NCBI GenBank assembly: GCA_937895705.1 | Contig: CALBKM010000042.1 | Coordinates: 71,050-135,049, forward strand | Source of the DNA: an uncultured Clostridia bacterium | GTDB lineage: Bacteria; Bacillota; Clostridia; Lachnospirales; Lachnospiraceae | DNA length: 64,000 nucleotides | Reading direction: 5' to 3' | Part shown: one piece after another, positions 26,481 to 35,207 of the stretch | How the letters are laid out: the number at the start of each line of letters is the position of its first letter | Numbering within the stretch: the stretch's first letter is position 1 | Notes under the pieces: model-generated | Seen by the model: the letters and a program-made list of their open reading frames with translations, nothing else | What the model was told of the DNA's origin: nothing | The model's database searches: none | Made by a program: the position numbers and the translations under genes

Positions 26481-26912
26481 AATGCCTCCTAACCGAAGCC
26501 TATATAGATTTAATGTATTGCCTGCACTATCAACATAGAGTTTCGCTTGCGGAACTCTTGCAACCAGCGCGGTTGCTTGCAACATCTTCCGCTCACGCGA
26601 GTACGCATCCAACAGACTTTGTTGCATTAAAAATGAAACAAAGTCTGCTTCCGTTACCGAAAGCAGACTTACACAAATCAAACCTATTTTACGTATCTGT
26701 GAGGCCGGAACTCTATGCAAGCTCCTTGGTCATAGACCCTCACACGACACCTTATAAAGGCTCGGTCACTTATGTGCGATAGTCTGATTTCGGCATACAC
26801 AAACAAACCTATACGATATCCTAGGCTTCTTTCTATCCTGTTTGTCATGTCCGAAGTAAACTATCTGCTACTCATTGCCTCACCTCACGCAAATTGCGCC
26901 TTTCTTTTTATT
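26481..26912 (-). promoter_or_regulatory. Attenuator-like leader of the ABC-F gene
   Basis: The 511-base gap 26481-26991 is a structured leader. Three segments compete: AAGTCTGCTTTC (26659-26670), GGAAGCAGACTTTGTT (about 26637-26652) and AACAAAGTCTG (about 26613-26623). The first pairs with the second and is followed by TGTTTCATTTTT, a terminator-like arrangement; alternatively the second pairs with the third. CATAGAGTTCCGG (about 26701-26713) and AACTCTATG (about 26530-26538) offer a further long-range alternative. With the four-codon ORF at 26861-26875, this resembles the ribosome-stalling attenuators of ABC-F resistance genes. Confidence 0.65.
26861..26875 (-). CDS. Four-codon leader peptide MSSR
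   Basis: ATG AGT AGC AGA TAG is preceded by GAGGTGAGGCA, a good ribosome site at suitable distance, and lies about 45 bases after the promoter -10 of the ABC-F transcript. Very short leader ORFs are known in regulated ABC-F genes. Function as a stalling peptide is inferred. Confidence 0.5.
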   Translation of the reverse strand: MSSR

Positions 26913-26918
26913 AATTTC

Positions 26919-26947
26919 ATCTTACCACAGGTGCTTTTAAAATACAA
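26919..26947 (-). promoter_or_regulatory. Promoter of the ABC-F leader
   Basis: TTGTAT (26942-26947) and TAAGAT (26919-26924) with a 17-base spacer on the minus strand. Confidence 0.65.
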
Positions 26948-26991
26948 GCACTAACTTTTCCCCACCCTATCCTACGCTATATTACATCCTA

Positions 26992-28365
26992 TTATCGGAG
27001 GAACAACAAATCACAATCGCCACGTTCGATTTCATCTAAGGAGAACACTTCCGGTTCATTGGAATACGTATTCTCATCCTCTCTGATTTCCGCGTTACAG
27101 GTTACATAAAAGACGATATCATCAAAATCCTCCGGACAGATTACTGTACAGGAAAACTCAAGTTTTCTTTTCCCGTCATCCGTATCTTCCTCCACATTCT
27201 CCATTGCCACTACGATGGATACTTCCTTTCCGTCCTTCTCCAGCACATACTCTTCTGCCAGCCCATATGTCCTCGGATTATATACCACACCTGTCGTCTT
27301 ATCAACCATTCCTCCTCTTGTGTACGGCACTTTTGCTTCATTCTCAGATAAATACTCCGCCATATCGACCGTAGCCATTTTAATTCGTTTGGTTCCGTCT
27401 CCCAGAGACTCTTCTTCTATGGAAATCGTATTCGTAAGCTTCTTTTCTTCCAGAGAAACCGACCTCCAGCCTGTCTCGGCACTCCATTTTTTCAGTGCTT
27501 CCATTCCCTTCCAGGTATATGTTCCTTCTCCCAGCGTGGAATATCCGTTTACTTCAAAATAGTTTTCCACCGCTAATTCCGCTCCGACTATCGTTTTTTC
27601 CGGCTCGGCTTCCAATCCCTTGTTTACGCCGAACACCAACAGTTCAGAGTCTCCGTGGCGGATAAAATTCAACATCTTCCAAAGGCCGGCACGTTCTATA
27701 AAGGTCTCCCAGTCAAAATTATATCCGGTCATATAAAAACCTGCATCCTCATAATCCGACGGACATACCAACGTATAACGCTCCGTATAGTACGGATGGG
27801 TTAATGACGGATACTCGAATTCACATGTGAGCTGTAGCTCATATTCCTTATCTCCATGCTTTATCAGTGTAGTATGCGGCAGCTTCTCATCCATCGGGAA
27901 GAACGCCTTTCCCGTCTCTAAATCCACAAACCCGCCCATAGCAAACGTAGCCCAGCCACCGTACTCATTTACATAAGGTATCGCATGTAACGTTACTTGT
28001 AGCACTCTCGTACCGCCTTCGTTCTCCTCTTCCGTGACATCAAAGTAGTACTCGCGGTCTACCAGCTCCATAATCGGATTTCCGTTCTCGTCCCCCTCCT
28101 TTGCCATAAAGCCCTTGCAGGTGTGCCAGCCCGCACCCAATACTTCAATCCCGTTGGCCTCCATATAATTCGCAGGTACCGGAGTGGCTGTCGGTTCCGG
28201 GGTGGCCGTAGGTTCCGGCGTAGCAGTTACCGCCGGTGTCTCTGTAGGCGATACTGCCTCTGTCACCTGATTCTGCGGCTTCTCTTCTCCCTGCTTACCT
28301 CCGCAGCCTGCTGCCAAAGCTAACATTGCTACCGTTGCCAATACAAAAAGTCCATTGTGCTTCAT
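26992..28365 (-). CDS. Lipoprotein with internally duplicated domain, function unknown
   Basis: 457 residues. A lipoprotein signal peptide ends at LALAAGCGGK (C21), followed by a Pro/Thr-rich spacer (about 40-68) with PEPTATPEPTATP repeats that would span the cell wall. The remainder holds two related halves: each begins with an N-Y-x-E-x-N-G segment, then a W-x-x-C/W-K-G-M motif, and later a GGxVDxxTG motif (first near 70-160, second near 265-370). This indicates an ancient duplication of a ~180-residue surface domain. I recognise no enzyme motif. A consensus promoter lies at 28418-28446. Confidence 0.8.
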   Translation of the reverse strand: MKHNGLFVLATVAMLALAAGCGGKQGEEKPQNQVTEAVSPTETPAVTATPEPTATPEPTATPVPANYMEANGIEVLGAGWHTCKGFMAKEGDENGNPIMELVDREYYFDVTEEENEGGTRVLQVTLHAIPYVNEYGGWATFAMGGFVDLETGKAFFPMDEKLPHTTLIKHGDKEYELQLTCEFEYPSLTHPYYTERYTLVCPSDYEDAGFYMTGYNFDWETFIERAGLWKMLNFIRHGDSELLVFGVNKGLEAEPEKTIVGAELAVENYFEVNGYSTLGEGTYTWKGMEALKKWSAETGWRSVSLEEKKLTNTISIEEESLGDGTKRIKMATVDMAEYLSENEAKVPYTRGGMVDKTTGVVYNPRTYGLAEEYVLEKDGKEVSIVVAMENVEEDTDDGKRKLEFSCTVICPEDFDDIVFYVTCNAEIREDENTYSNEPEVFSLDEIERGDCDLLFLR

Positions 28366-28417
28366 AATGGTGTCCTCCGTTTCGTGTGTAAATCATGAGG
28401 TAAATTTTGCTTACCCT

Positions 28418-28446
28418 ATATTATCATCCGTTTACCCTTTTGTCAA
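28418..28446 (-). promoter_or_regulatory. Promoter of the duplicated-domain lipoprotein
   Basis: TTGACA (28441-28446) and TAATAT (28418-28423) with a 17-base spacer. Confidence 0.8.
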
Positions 28447-28493
28447 TAACATTTACCAAGTATCTTTGAGTTTATTAAAGAATATTCTTCCTG

Positions 28494-29009
28494 TTATCGC
28501 ATACCTTCGGTTGACGGCACCTGAAAAAGTCCGATTTCCGGGGGATATACCGTAAATATCATAAACGCAACCGCCAATGCGTACATTACGATTCTGAGCA
28601 CCTTTGCATCCTTATTCTTACATGTCATGGTCACCCGGTACACTACCAGATATGCCGCCAGTACGCTAATCACATACACCGCAATATTAGCCCAGGCCAC
28701 ATTAAACCCCAGAATACCGGTGTAGGTGTAAAACAACGTAGGAATCATAGCCAGGCCCACCAATATTCCGGTAAACATGGCATTATAAATGCAGGGATAC
28801 TGCCGTTCCATCCGTTTCCCCGCCACCAGCGCAAACAAGAACATAGGGAAGAACAAAAGCTTCATATGCTCCCAGGTAGACTCATTTACAGGAAAAAATA
28901 AGCCAATCAGGAATCCTCTTCCGGTCCAGTCGTACACAAAGTGAGACAGAATACCGAGTATCACAGTCACAAAAAAACCTATAACGCAAAACTTTTTCAA
29001 ATCACTCAT
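28494..29009 (-). CDS. Small polytopic membrane protein (DUF6512-like)
   Basis: 171 residues with about five membrane segments. Recognisable features are GILSHFVYDWTG and FFPVNESTWEHMKLLFFPM, the conserved stretch of a Clostridia-specific membrane family annotated DUF6512; function unknown. GGAGGCG precedes the ATG at 29009; a longer start is less likely. It is divergent from the transglutaminase-like lipoprotein gene. Confidence 0.72.
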   Translation of the reverse strand: MSDLKKFCVIGFFVTVILGILSHFVYDWTGRGFLIGLFFPVNESTWEHMKLLFFPMFLFALVAGKRMERQYPCIYNAMFTGILVGLAMIPTLFYTYTGILGFNVAWANIAVYVISVLAAYLVVYRVTMTCKNKDAKVLRIVMYALAVAFMIFTVYPPEIGLFQVPSTEGMR

Positions 29010-29118
29010 AAAACGCCTCCTATACCATGGAAACTGTAATAGTAACAGTTTATACAAATCAAGGGACGATTATTACATTTTCCTTTTCGGAAACACGCAC
29101 AGAAACCGAGCATCAGCC

Positions 29119-29147
29119 TTGACAATACGCCGTTTTCATGATAGTCT
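29119..29147 (+). promoter_or_regulatory. Promoter of the transglutaminase-like lipoprotein
   Basis: TTGACA (29119-29124) and TAGTCT (29142-29147) with a 17-base spacer, 40 bases before the start codon. Confidence 0.75.
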
Positions 29148-29186
29148 ATGTAGGTGGAAATACGCTTTACATAAGGAGAATCGAGC

Positions 29187-30929
29187 ATGTACCAATTCAT
29201 AAAAAAAGGAAAAACGTTTTGCCTGATTGTTTTTGTCGCATTCACCGTTTTCCTTTGTGCCTGCGGTAAAAAAATCCCCGAATATATTGCAACTTCTGCA
29301 ACCGTAGAAGCCGGAAACACGTTCTCGGCAAATGACTTCGTATTGGAAGGGGGACATACCGCTACGTTTGTTTCCGAGTTTGAGACTCAATTTGTCCGGG
29401 ACGGCATTGCCCAAGTAAACCAGATCGGCGAATATTCCGTAGGCCTCACCGTTGACGGTGAGCTCTATAACATTGACTTAACCGTGCAGGATACCGTAGC
29501 TCCGAGTGCTTTGGCACAAACAATCACCCTTTGCCAGAGTGATTCCCTGTCTGCGGAGCAATGTGTTACCGATATCAAAGACCAGACAAACGTCTCCTGT
29601 TCCTTTCAGGCTGAGCCTGATTTGACAAAAGTCGGTTCGGTCACCGAAACCGTTATATTAACCGATGCGGCAGGAAATCGCACCGAGATTCCTGTTACCA
29701 TAACCGTTCTTGATAAAAACAATTTCCTTATAGACAGCTATACGATAGAGGCCGGCGAAACCATTCCTTCCATAGAAGAACTGATTGTTTTCAATCGGAC
29801 CGGGAACTATATCACCGATATTTCCGTTATCAATACATCTCTGGTGGGCAACTACACTTTAGAAGCGGAAATCGACGGCACCCTTCACACCACCGAGCTT
29901 ATTATCGAAGATACGGTTGCTCCGACCGCGGTTATTACACCGGTCACTGCTTATTACGGTGCAGCCTTTCCTCCTGCGGACACTTTTGTTTCCGAAATTA
30001 CGGACGAAGGCCCTGTTTCCGTTTCCTATGAAACCGACCCGGGAGCTTTTGTAAGCGACCAAACCGCCGTTCGCGTTGTTTTGACTGACCAGGGCGGAAA
30101 CCGTACTATCTATGACGGTCAGTGCTGTATTGCCTACGATAACGAAGCGCCGGTGTTTACTACCTTCCCTGAGAAACTGGAAGCAGATGTGGATTCCACG
30201 ATTATCTGGAGAGCAATGGTCGGTGTTGAAGATAACTCCGGTATTGTCGATGTATCACTGGATACCACCGGTATTGATTTGACAAAACCGGGCAGATATA
30301 CCGCATTTTTTGTTGCGAAGGACTCTGTCGGAAACGAAACCAGACAGGCAGTAGAATTAACGCTTCACGACAATTCCGTAACCAAAGAAATGATGGACCT
30401 TGTATGTGCGGAGATTCTCGGTAAAATCATCACCGAGGACATGACCACACCGGAAAAGCTACATGCGGTTCACCGATATGTACGTAACCATGTCAGCTAT
30501 ACCAGTGCGGGCGTTCATGACGATGTACGCCGAGAGGCTTACCTTGGCTTAACCACCCGCCGGAGCGGTGACTGCTTTACCTACTGCGCGGCATCCAAGG
30601 AACTGCTTGCCTATCTTGGGTACGAGTCACAGATTGTAAGGAGAAGCGAGCCTTATTCAAAAGAAGTGGGCAATCACTTCTGGCTTCTCGTAAATTGCGG
30701 TACGGAAGAAGAACCTTTGTGGTACCACCACGATGCTTGTCCGCAGTACAGACATTTCAGCCGTGACACCTATATGATGACGGACGCTCAACTGGAAGCT
30801 TTCACAAAATATCGTGCCGATGTTTCTCCGAGAATGAAATATTACTATACCTTTGATACTTCGCTTCATCCTGCTTCCGCAACAGAAATCGTAGCAGACT
30901 TAAACCTCGATTCCAAATATTACGAATAA
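29187..30929 (+). CDS. Lipoprotein with tandem Ig-like domains and transglutaminase-like protease fold
   Basis: 580 residues. The lipoprotein signal ends at TVFLCACGKK (C28). Residues ~35-390 contain four to five related beta-sandwich repeats, each with a DTVAPSA/DTVAPTA/DNEAPVF motif and a LTDxxGNRT motif, typical of bacterial surface Ig/cadherin-like modules. The C-terminal domain (about 400-560) is transglutaminase-like with a plausible triad C463 (SGDCFTYC), H497 (GNHFWLL) and D516 (YHHDACP). It probably acts at the cell surface, cleaving or crosslinking peptides or proteins. ATAAGGAG precedes the ATG. The SGNH-like gene follows after 30 bases, suggesting joint action in envelope modification. 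Confidence 0.82.
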   Translation: MYQFIKKGKTFCLIVFVAFTVFLCACGKKIPEYIATSATVEAGNTFSANDFVLEGGHTATFVSEFETQFVRDGIAQVNQIGEYSVGLTVDGELYNIDLTVQDTVAPSALAQTITLCQSDSLSAEQCVTDIKDQTNVSCSFQAEPDLTKVGSVTETVILTDAAGNRTEIPVTITVLDKNNFLIDSYTIEAGETIPSIEELIVFNRTGNYITDISVINTSLVGNYTLEAEIDGTLHTTELIIEDTVAPTAVITPVTAYYGAAFPPADTFVSEITDEGPVSVSYETDPGAFVSDQTAVRVVLTDQGGNRTIYDGQCCIAYDNEAPVFTTFPEKLEADVDSTIIWRAMVGVEDNSGIVDVSLDTTGIDLTKPGRYTAFFVAKDSVGNETRQAVELTLHDNSVTKEMMDLVCAEILGKIITEDMTTPEKLHAVHRYVRNHVSYTSAGVHDDVRREAYLGLTTRRSGDCFTYCAASKELLAYLGYESQIVRRSEPYSKEVGNHFWLLVNCGTEEEPLWYHHDACPQYRHFSRDTYMMTDAQLEAFTKYRADVSPRMKYYYTFDTSLHPASATEIVADLNLDSKYYE

Positions 30930-30959
30930 ACGGAAGCAAAGCACAAGGAGGAGTTCCTC

Positions 30960-32006
30960 ATGGAAACAACCATACAACATACAAAACGGCATATAATTAT
31001 CGAGGTCCTTTGTTATATTCTCCTGACACTGATTTTGTGTTTTCTGTTTCAGGAGCTTACCAGACCGAAATATATGTCTCACCCGTACGAAGGTGCCATG
31101 ATGGCAGAATATTACGAAGCGGAAACCGAGCATGATGTCATCTTTCTCGGTGACTGCGAGTTTTACGAAACCATCTCTCCTGTTACATTGTGGGAAGACT
31201 ACGGTGTATCTTCCTATGTCAGAGGGTCGCCGCAGCAGCTCATCTGGCAATCCTATTATGTCCTTCAGGATACCTTAAAGCACGAAACACCGAAGGTCGT
31301 CGTTTTCAACGCAATGGAAATGAAAATCGGCGAAGTTCAAAGCGAAGCATACACACGTCTTACCTTAGACGGTTTAAAAGACCTTAGGTATCGTTTACAG
31401 GCAGCCGAACTGTCCTTAAAGGATGAAAACGAATCCCTGCTCAGTTATGCGGTTCCGCTATTGCGTTATCACAGTCGTATAACCGACTTGCAAAAGGATG
31501 ATTTCAACTATTTCTTTCGTCGGGACTTGATTTCTCACCATGGCTACTTGATGCAGACTTCCATCGCCCCGCAAACGGAAGAACCGTTTCAGACACCGCT
31601 GTTTGATTACAGTTTCCCGGATACCTGCTGGGAATATCTGGACAAAATCGCAGACCTCTGCGAAGAGAACGACATCGAACTGGTTTTATTTAAGGCTCCG
31701 ACCATAAGCTGGCAATATCCTTGGTACGAGGAGTGGGATGCTCAATTGGTTGACTATGCCGAAGAAAGAGGTATTCGTTATATCAACGGTCTTTCTTATG
31801 CGGATGATATGGGACTGGACATGACCACGGATACCTACGATAAAGGCGTACACCTTAACGTATACGGTGCCGAAAAATGTTCCCGGTTCCTCGGAAATAT
31901 TTTAAGAAACGATTATTCTGTTCCTGACGGCAGACTTGATGACACACAAGCAGCTGCCTGGGCCCCGGTCTGCGAGCGATATCATGCCGCCCGGGGAGAT
32001 AAATAA
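30960..32006 (+). CDS. Membrane-anchored SGNH-like protein with Cys at the nucleophile position
   Basis: 348 residues. One membrane helix (about 11-30) leaves the rest outside. VIFLGDCEFYETISPVTLWEDYG (about 61-83) aligns with block I of SGNH/DltD-like proteins common in Clostridia, where the usual serine is here C66. Block V appears as TYDKGVHLNVYGAEK with D294 and H298. The family includes O-acyl and D-alanyl transfer factors that act with MBOAT proteins. A Dlt-like MBOAT operon lies convergently downstream (35208-37044), so partnership is plausible. It could instead be an inactive binding protein. Confidence 0.72.
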   Translation: METTIQHTKRHIIIEVLCYILLTLILCFLFQELTRPKYMSHPYEGAMMAEYYEAETEHDVIFLGDCEFYETISPVTLWEDYGVSSYVRGSPQQLIWQSYYVLQDTLKHETPKVVVFNAMEMKIGEVQSEAYTRLTLDGLKDLRYRLQAAELSLKDENESLLSYAVPLLRYHSRITDLQKDDFNYFFRRDLISHHGYLMQTSIAPQTEEPFQTPLFDYSFPDTCWEYLDKIADLCEENDIELVLFKAPTISWQYPWYEEWDAQLVDYAEERGIRYINGLSYADDMGLDMTTDTYDKGVHLNVYGAEKCSRFLGNILRNDYSVPDGRLDDTQAAAWAPVCERYHAARGDK

Positions 32007-32092
32007 GTAATCGGAGACTTGCTATTAATCTAATAAACAGAATCTATACACAGGAAGGAGTCTGCACTTTCTCGTGCGGAAATAAAGAAATT

Positions 32093-32656
32093 ATGTTCAA
32101 AAAATACTTGAAACTACGGGTTTGGGGAGCAACTTTGGCACTGTCGGTTTGTATCATTGCGGTCGGATGCGGGAAAGAACCGGAAAGAACCGTCGTCATC
32201 GGTGAAAGCAATTCCGTTTCTGACACCAACGAAGAAAAAGAGGTATTGGACGAAAGCTTTGCCTTTGTCCACAACAATGTCAAAATCACTCCGAATGACC
32301 TGGTAGACCCTCTCGTTACAGCTCTCGGTTCCGATTACACTTACTTTGAGAGCCCGAGTTGTGCTTACATCGGACTGGACAAGTGCTATGTATATAAAGG
32401 CTTTTCCATCTATACCTATCCGGACGACAATGCAGTGGACCATGTGCTTCAGATTGTATTAACCGATGATACCCTGAGTACTCCGGAAGGATTGATGATC
32501 GGCGATACAAAAGAAAAGGTACTGGAATTGTATGGCAGTGATTATGTAGAATCCGACGGTTCGTATGCTTATACCAAAGGAAAGACCTCTCTGATGATTA
32601 TCATGAAAGACGACAGAGTACTCTCCATTCAGTACAACTACACCGATTCTTACTAG
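32093..32656 (+). CDS. Small lipoprotein, function unknown
   Basis: 187 residues. The signal peptide ends at IIAVGCGKEP (C26). The mature part has an acidic spacer and a compact ~120-residue domain with a PNDLVDPLVTALGSDYTYFE start and an IGDTKEKVLELYGSDYVE helix reminiscent of small BLIP/SmpA-like folds, though I cannot assign it. It follows the SGNH-like gene by 86 bases; the ribosome site is weak (GGAAATAAAG). Confidence 0.72.
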   Translation: MFKKYLKLRVWGATLALSVCIIAVGCGKEPERTVVIGESNSVSDTNEEKEVLDESFAFVHNNVKITPNDLVDPLVTALGSDYTYFESPSCAYIGLDKCYVYKGFSIYTYPDDNAVDHVLQIVLTDDTLSTPEGLMIGDTKEKVLELYGSDYVESDGSYAYTKGKTSLMIIMKDDRVLSIQYNYTDSY

Positions 32657-32692
32657 TACAAAGAGTCTGCAATTTCTATAGAGTAAAATAAC

Positions 32693-32728
32693 AACGGAAC
32701 GACTCCCTTTGTGGATTCGTTCCGTTTT
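32693..32728. terminator. Bidirectional terminator between convergent units
   Basis: AACGGAACGA (32693-32702) pairs with TCGTTCCGTT (32717-32726), with an extra TCC/GGA stem inside, and T runs on both strands. It separates the plus-strand lipoprotein unit from the PLP-enzyme gene. Confidence 0.85.
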
Positions 32729-32739
32729 AATATTCTTTG

Positions 32740-33663
32740 CTATTCTAATCCGGTATATCCTCCGGTATTGATATAGAGAACATCTCCCATCCCGGGGGTC
32801 TGCATAAGCTCCTGTACCATACCATAAAAAGCGTTAATGTTGTAGGTAGGGTCAAGCTCAATTCCCTCCCGCTCAAAAATTTTGGCACGCAAGGCAAACA
32901 ACTCTTCGTCCGGATGACCGTAATCATTTTTCCCGCAGTCATTTACCGATACTTTATCTGCTGTGAATCCTTGCGGAAGGTATTCCGCCGCAGAACGAAT
33001 CAAACGACTGATTCCTTTTTCTGCCTTTGCCGGAGTATTGGCCACCGCAAAGGAAGTCACCGGCGGAAGCTTACACTTTGCCGCTCCGCACAGAATTCCC
33101 GCCTGCGTAGTACCACTGGCACACGGCAAATAAATTGTTTTTGGATAAATCTTACTGCGTTCCAATTCTTCCAAGGTTTCATTAATCACCTGTGCATACG
33201 CTCTCACTGCTCCCGGTGTATGTCCGCCGTTGGGAACCAGAAAGACTTTTTTACCGCTCTCTTCCAGCAATTTTACCTGCTCACTTATTTTTAAAAGTGC
33301 CGCAAAATGTCCGACGCATTGTAATTCGGCGCCATAACTTCTTGCCAGTGCGGTGTTCCCGAATAAAGAATCCGGGAGCTCCTCTTCTGTCAAAAACAAC
33401 TTGCAGGGAATATTAAGATGTGCCGCCACTTGTGCGGTTACCCGGATATGATTGGAATACATCGACCCGGAGGTAACCAGTACGTCGGGCTTTTCTTTCA
33501 AAATTTCAGGAATCAGATACTCAAAAAAGCGTACCTTATTTCCACCGAATCCAAAATCTTCCGGATCGTCCCGATACATAAAAATACGATGTCCGTTAAC
33601 TGTTTCCGATAACGGAAGCAATTGCGGCTTTTTGGTCAACAGCCGATAACGATCATTGGGCAT
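32740..33663 (-). CDS. PLP-dependent enzyme, D-cysteine desulfhydrase/ACC deaminase-like
   Basis: 307 residues of fold-type II PLP enzyme. GFGGNKVRFFEYL (lysine K43, the probable cofactor Schiff base) and TSGSMYSNHIR (about 62-72) are the diagnostic motifs of the D-cysteine desulfhydrase/ACC deaminase group; CASGTTQAGILCG is the phosphate-binding loop. Relatives desulfurise D-cysteine, deaminate ACC or dehydrate D-serine-like substrates. It is the last gene of the Dlt-like operon, 25 bases after the adenylation enzyme, which suggests a role in making or removing the amino acid that is activated. The start at 33663 has GGAGGG at 8 bases; an ATG at 33669 is too close to it. Confidence 0.82.
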   Translation of the reverse strand: MPNDRYRLLTKKPQLLPLSETVNGHRIFMYRDDPEDFGFGGNKVRFFEYLIPEILKEKPDVLVTSGSMYSNHIRVTAQVAAHLNIPCKLFLTEEELPDSLFGNTALARSYGAELQCVGHFAALLKISEQVKLLEESGKKVFLVPNGGHTPGAVRAYAQVINETLEELERSKIYPKTIYLPCASGTTQAGILCGAAKCKLPPVTSFAVANTPAKAEKGISRLIRSAAEYLPQGFTADKVSVNDCGKNDYGHPDEELFALRAKIFEREGIELDPTYNINAFYGMVQELMQTPGMGDVLYINTGGYTGLE

Positions 33664-33688
33664 ACCCATTCCCTCCGTTTTTAACTTA

Positions 33689-35191
33689 CTACGAATTGTT
33701 TTTTATCCATTCCTGTAACAAACCGGCACGATCCAACTTACCGTTGCGATTATGCGGCAGTTCCGGATAACAGATATAGTCATGAGGCAACATATACTTC
33801 GGAAGCTTCCCCGAAAGATCTTTTCTCAATTGCTTTCTTTTCTCTTCTTCACAGGCACAGAAAAGAACAATTTTTTCTGCGGATGCTGCATAAAGACAAC
33901 AGCATTCATCCACATAATCCAGTGCAGAGGCGCATACTTCAATGTCACCGAGTTCAATGCGATGCCCCATATGCTTTATTTGTGCATCCTTTCTCGCAAC
34001 ACAGATATACTCCCCATGCTCATTAATTCTGCCGTAATCACCGCTGTGATAGATCCGGCCGCTAAACGACTCAAAACAAACGTTTTGAAAGGCTGCACCT
34101 GTTTTTTCTTCATCCTTATAATATCCGAGCGCAAGACCGTCACCCGCAACACAAATCTCCCCTTCGGAAGCCCGCTCCCCGTTTTCATCTAACAGGAAAA
34201 TCTGTGCCGTATCAAAAGCGCGACCGATCGGTAACACATCATCTTCATTGAACTCTCTGTCAATTACATAAAAACAAGAGTTACCTGCCACCTCGGTGGA
34301 CCCGTAGAGATTCACAAAACGCACATGCGGAAGCGCGGTCCGCCAGTAATTTAAATGACGCACCGGCATACGCTCTCCCACAAACAAAACATTGTTCAAT
34401 GTGGTAGGCTCCACTGCGGAAAACACATCAAAACGTGCGGTAACCGACAATACGGAAGGTACACAAACAAAAGTAGATATTCTTTCCTCATTTAACATTT
34501 GTACCAAATGCATCGGGAAGGAAAATACCTTCTGCGGAAATATTACGGTTGTGGCTCCCAGATATACTGTAGCGAAAATGTCTTTTGTGGACGCATCGAA
34601 ATAAAACGGAATCTGATTACCGAATACTTCCTCCGATGTCAACGAAAACGTGTTGCAGTATGTTTCGATAAACATTCGAATTCCCCGGCCGTCCTTTACC
34701 ACCAGCTTAGGAATCCCCGTAGAACCGGAGGTAAATATTCCGAACATAGGAAGTATTTCTTCTCTGGCCGGAAAATCAGTCCGACTGCATTCTTCTGCAG
34801 TATCTGCAAAAAGCTTCGGAACATCGCTCTGCGGAAACGGCTCTTTCTCTGTTGCATATAACAGAGCTGCCGGAGAACAAACCGATAACAGAAGCTCAGC
34901 CCGGTCTGCCGGAAGTGCACTGTCCACCGGTACATACCAGCCGCCCGCCGCACAAACGCCGAACATAGAAACCAACGACTGCACATCTCTGTCTACTGCC
35001 ACAGCAATCGGCGTTTCCGGCATTTGCCCTTGGAAAAAGCGTAAAAGACCGTTTGCAACACTGCAAACCTGTCCATAAAACTGCCGGTAGGTCAGACCTT
35101 CCTTTCCGGCTTCTTTAAAAACCACTTTGTCCGGCTGAACCTCGGCCCAATATTCCAGGCGATTCAACCAGCTGTTATTTTCATATTCCAT
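33689..35191 (-). CDS. DltA-like amino acid adenylation enzyme
   Basis: 500 residues of adenylate-forming enzyme. Core motifs: TSGSTGIPK (154-162, ATP loop), FYFDASTKDIF (D199, the aspartate that binds a substrate amino group in DltA and NRPS A domains), NLYGSTEVAG, YHSGDYGR and the C-terminal catalytic lysine in NRNGKLDR. It should load an amino acid onto the carrier protein of 36811-37044. There is no condensation or carrier domain, as in DltA. The pocket sequence STKDIFATVY differs from the DltA residues I remember, so D-alanine is not assured. AGGTG fixes ATG 35191 over a GTG at 35200. It starts 16 bases after the MBOAT gene. Confidence 0.83.
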   Translation of the reverse strand: MEYENNSWLNRLEYWAEVQPDKVVFKEAGKEGLTYRQFYGQVCSVANGLLRFFQGQMPETPIAVAVDRDVQSLVSMFGVCAAGGWYVPVDSALPADRAELLLSVCSPAALLYATEKEPFPQSDVPKLFADTAEECSRTDFPAREEILPMFGIFTSGSTGIPKLVVKDGRGIRMFIETYCNTFSLTSEEVFGNQIPFYFDASTKDIFATVYLGATTVIFPQKVFSFPMHLVQMLNEERISTFVCVPSVLSVTARFDVFSAVEPTTLNNVLFVGERMPVRHLNYWRTALPHVRFVNLYGSTEVAGNSCFYVIDREFNEDDVLPIGRAFDTAQIFLLDENGERASEGEICVAGDGLALGYYKDEEKTGAAFQNVCFESFSGRIYHSGDYGRINEHGEYICVARKDAQIKHMGHRIELGDIEVCASALDYVDECCCLYAASAEKIVLFCACEEEKRKQLRKDLSGKLPKYMLPHDYICYPELPHNRNGKLDRAGLLQEWIKNNS

Positions 35192-35207
35192 ACAATTCAC
35201 CTAAGTC

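Noticed and set aside
26481..26720. An 80-codon N-terminal extension of the ABC-F frame
   Set aside because: It covers the attenuator hairpins and has no ribosome site, whereas AGGAGG precedes the ATG at 26480 and the ATPase domain begins there.
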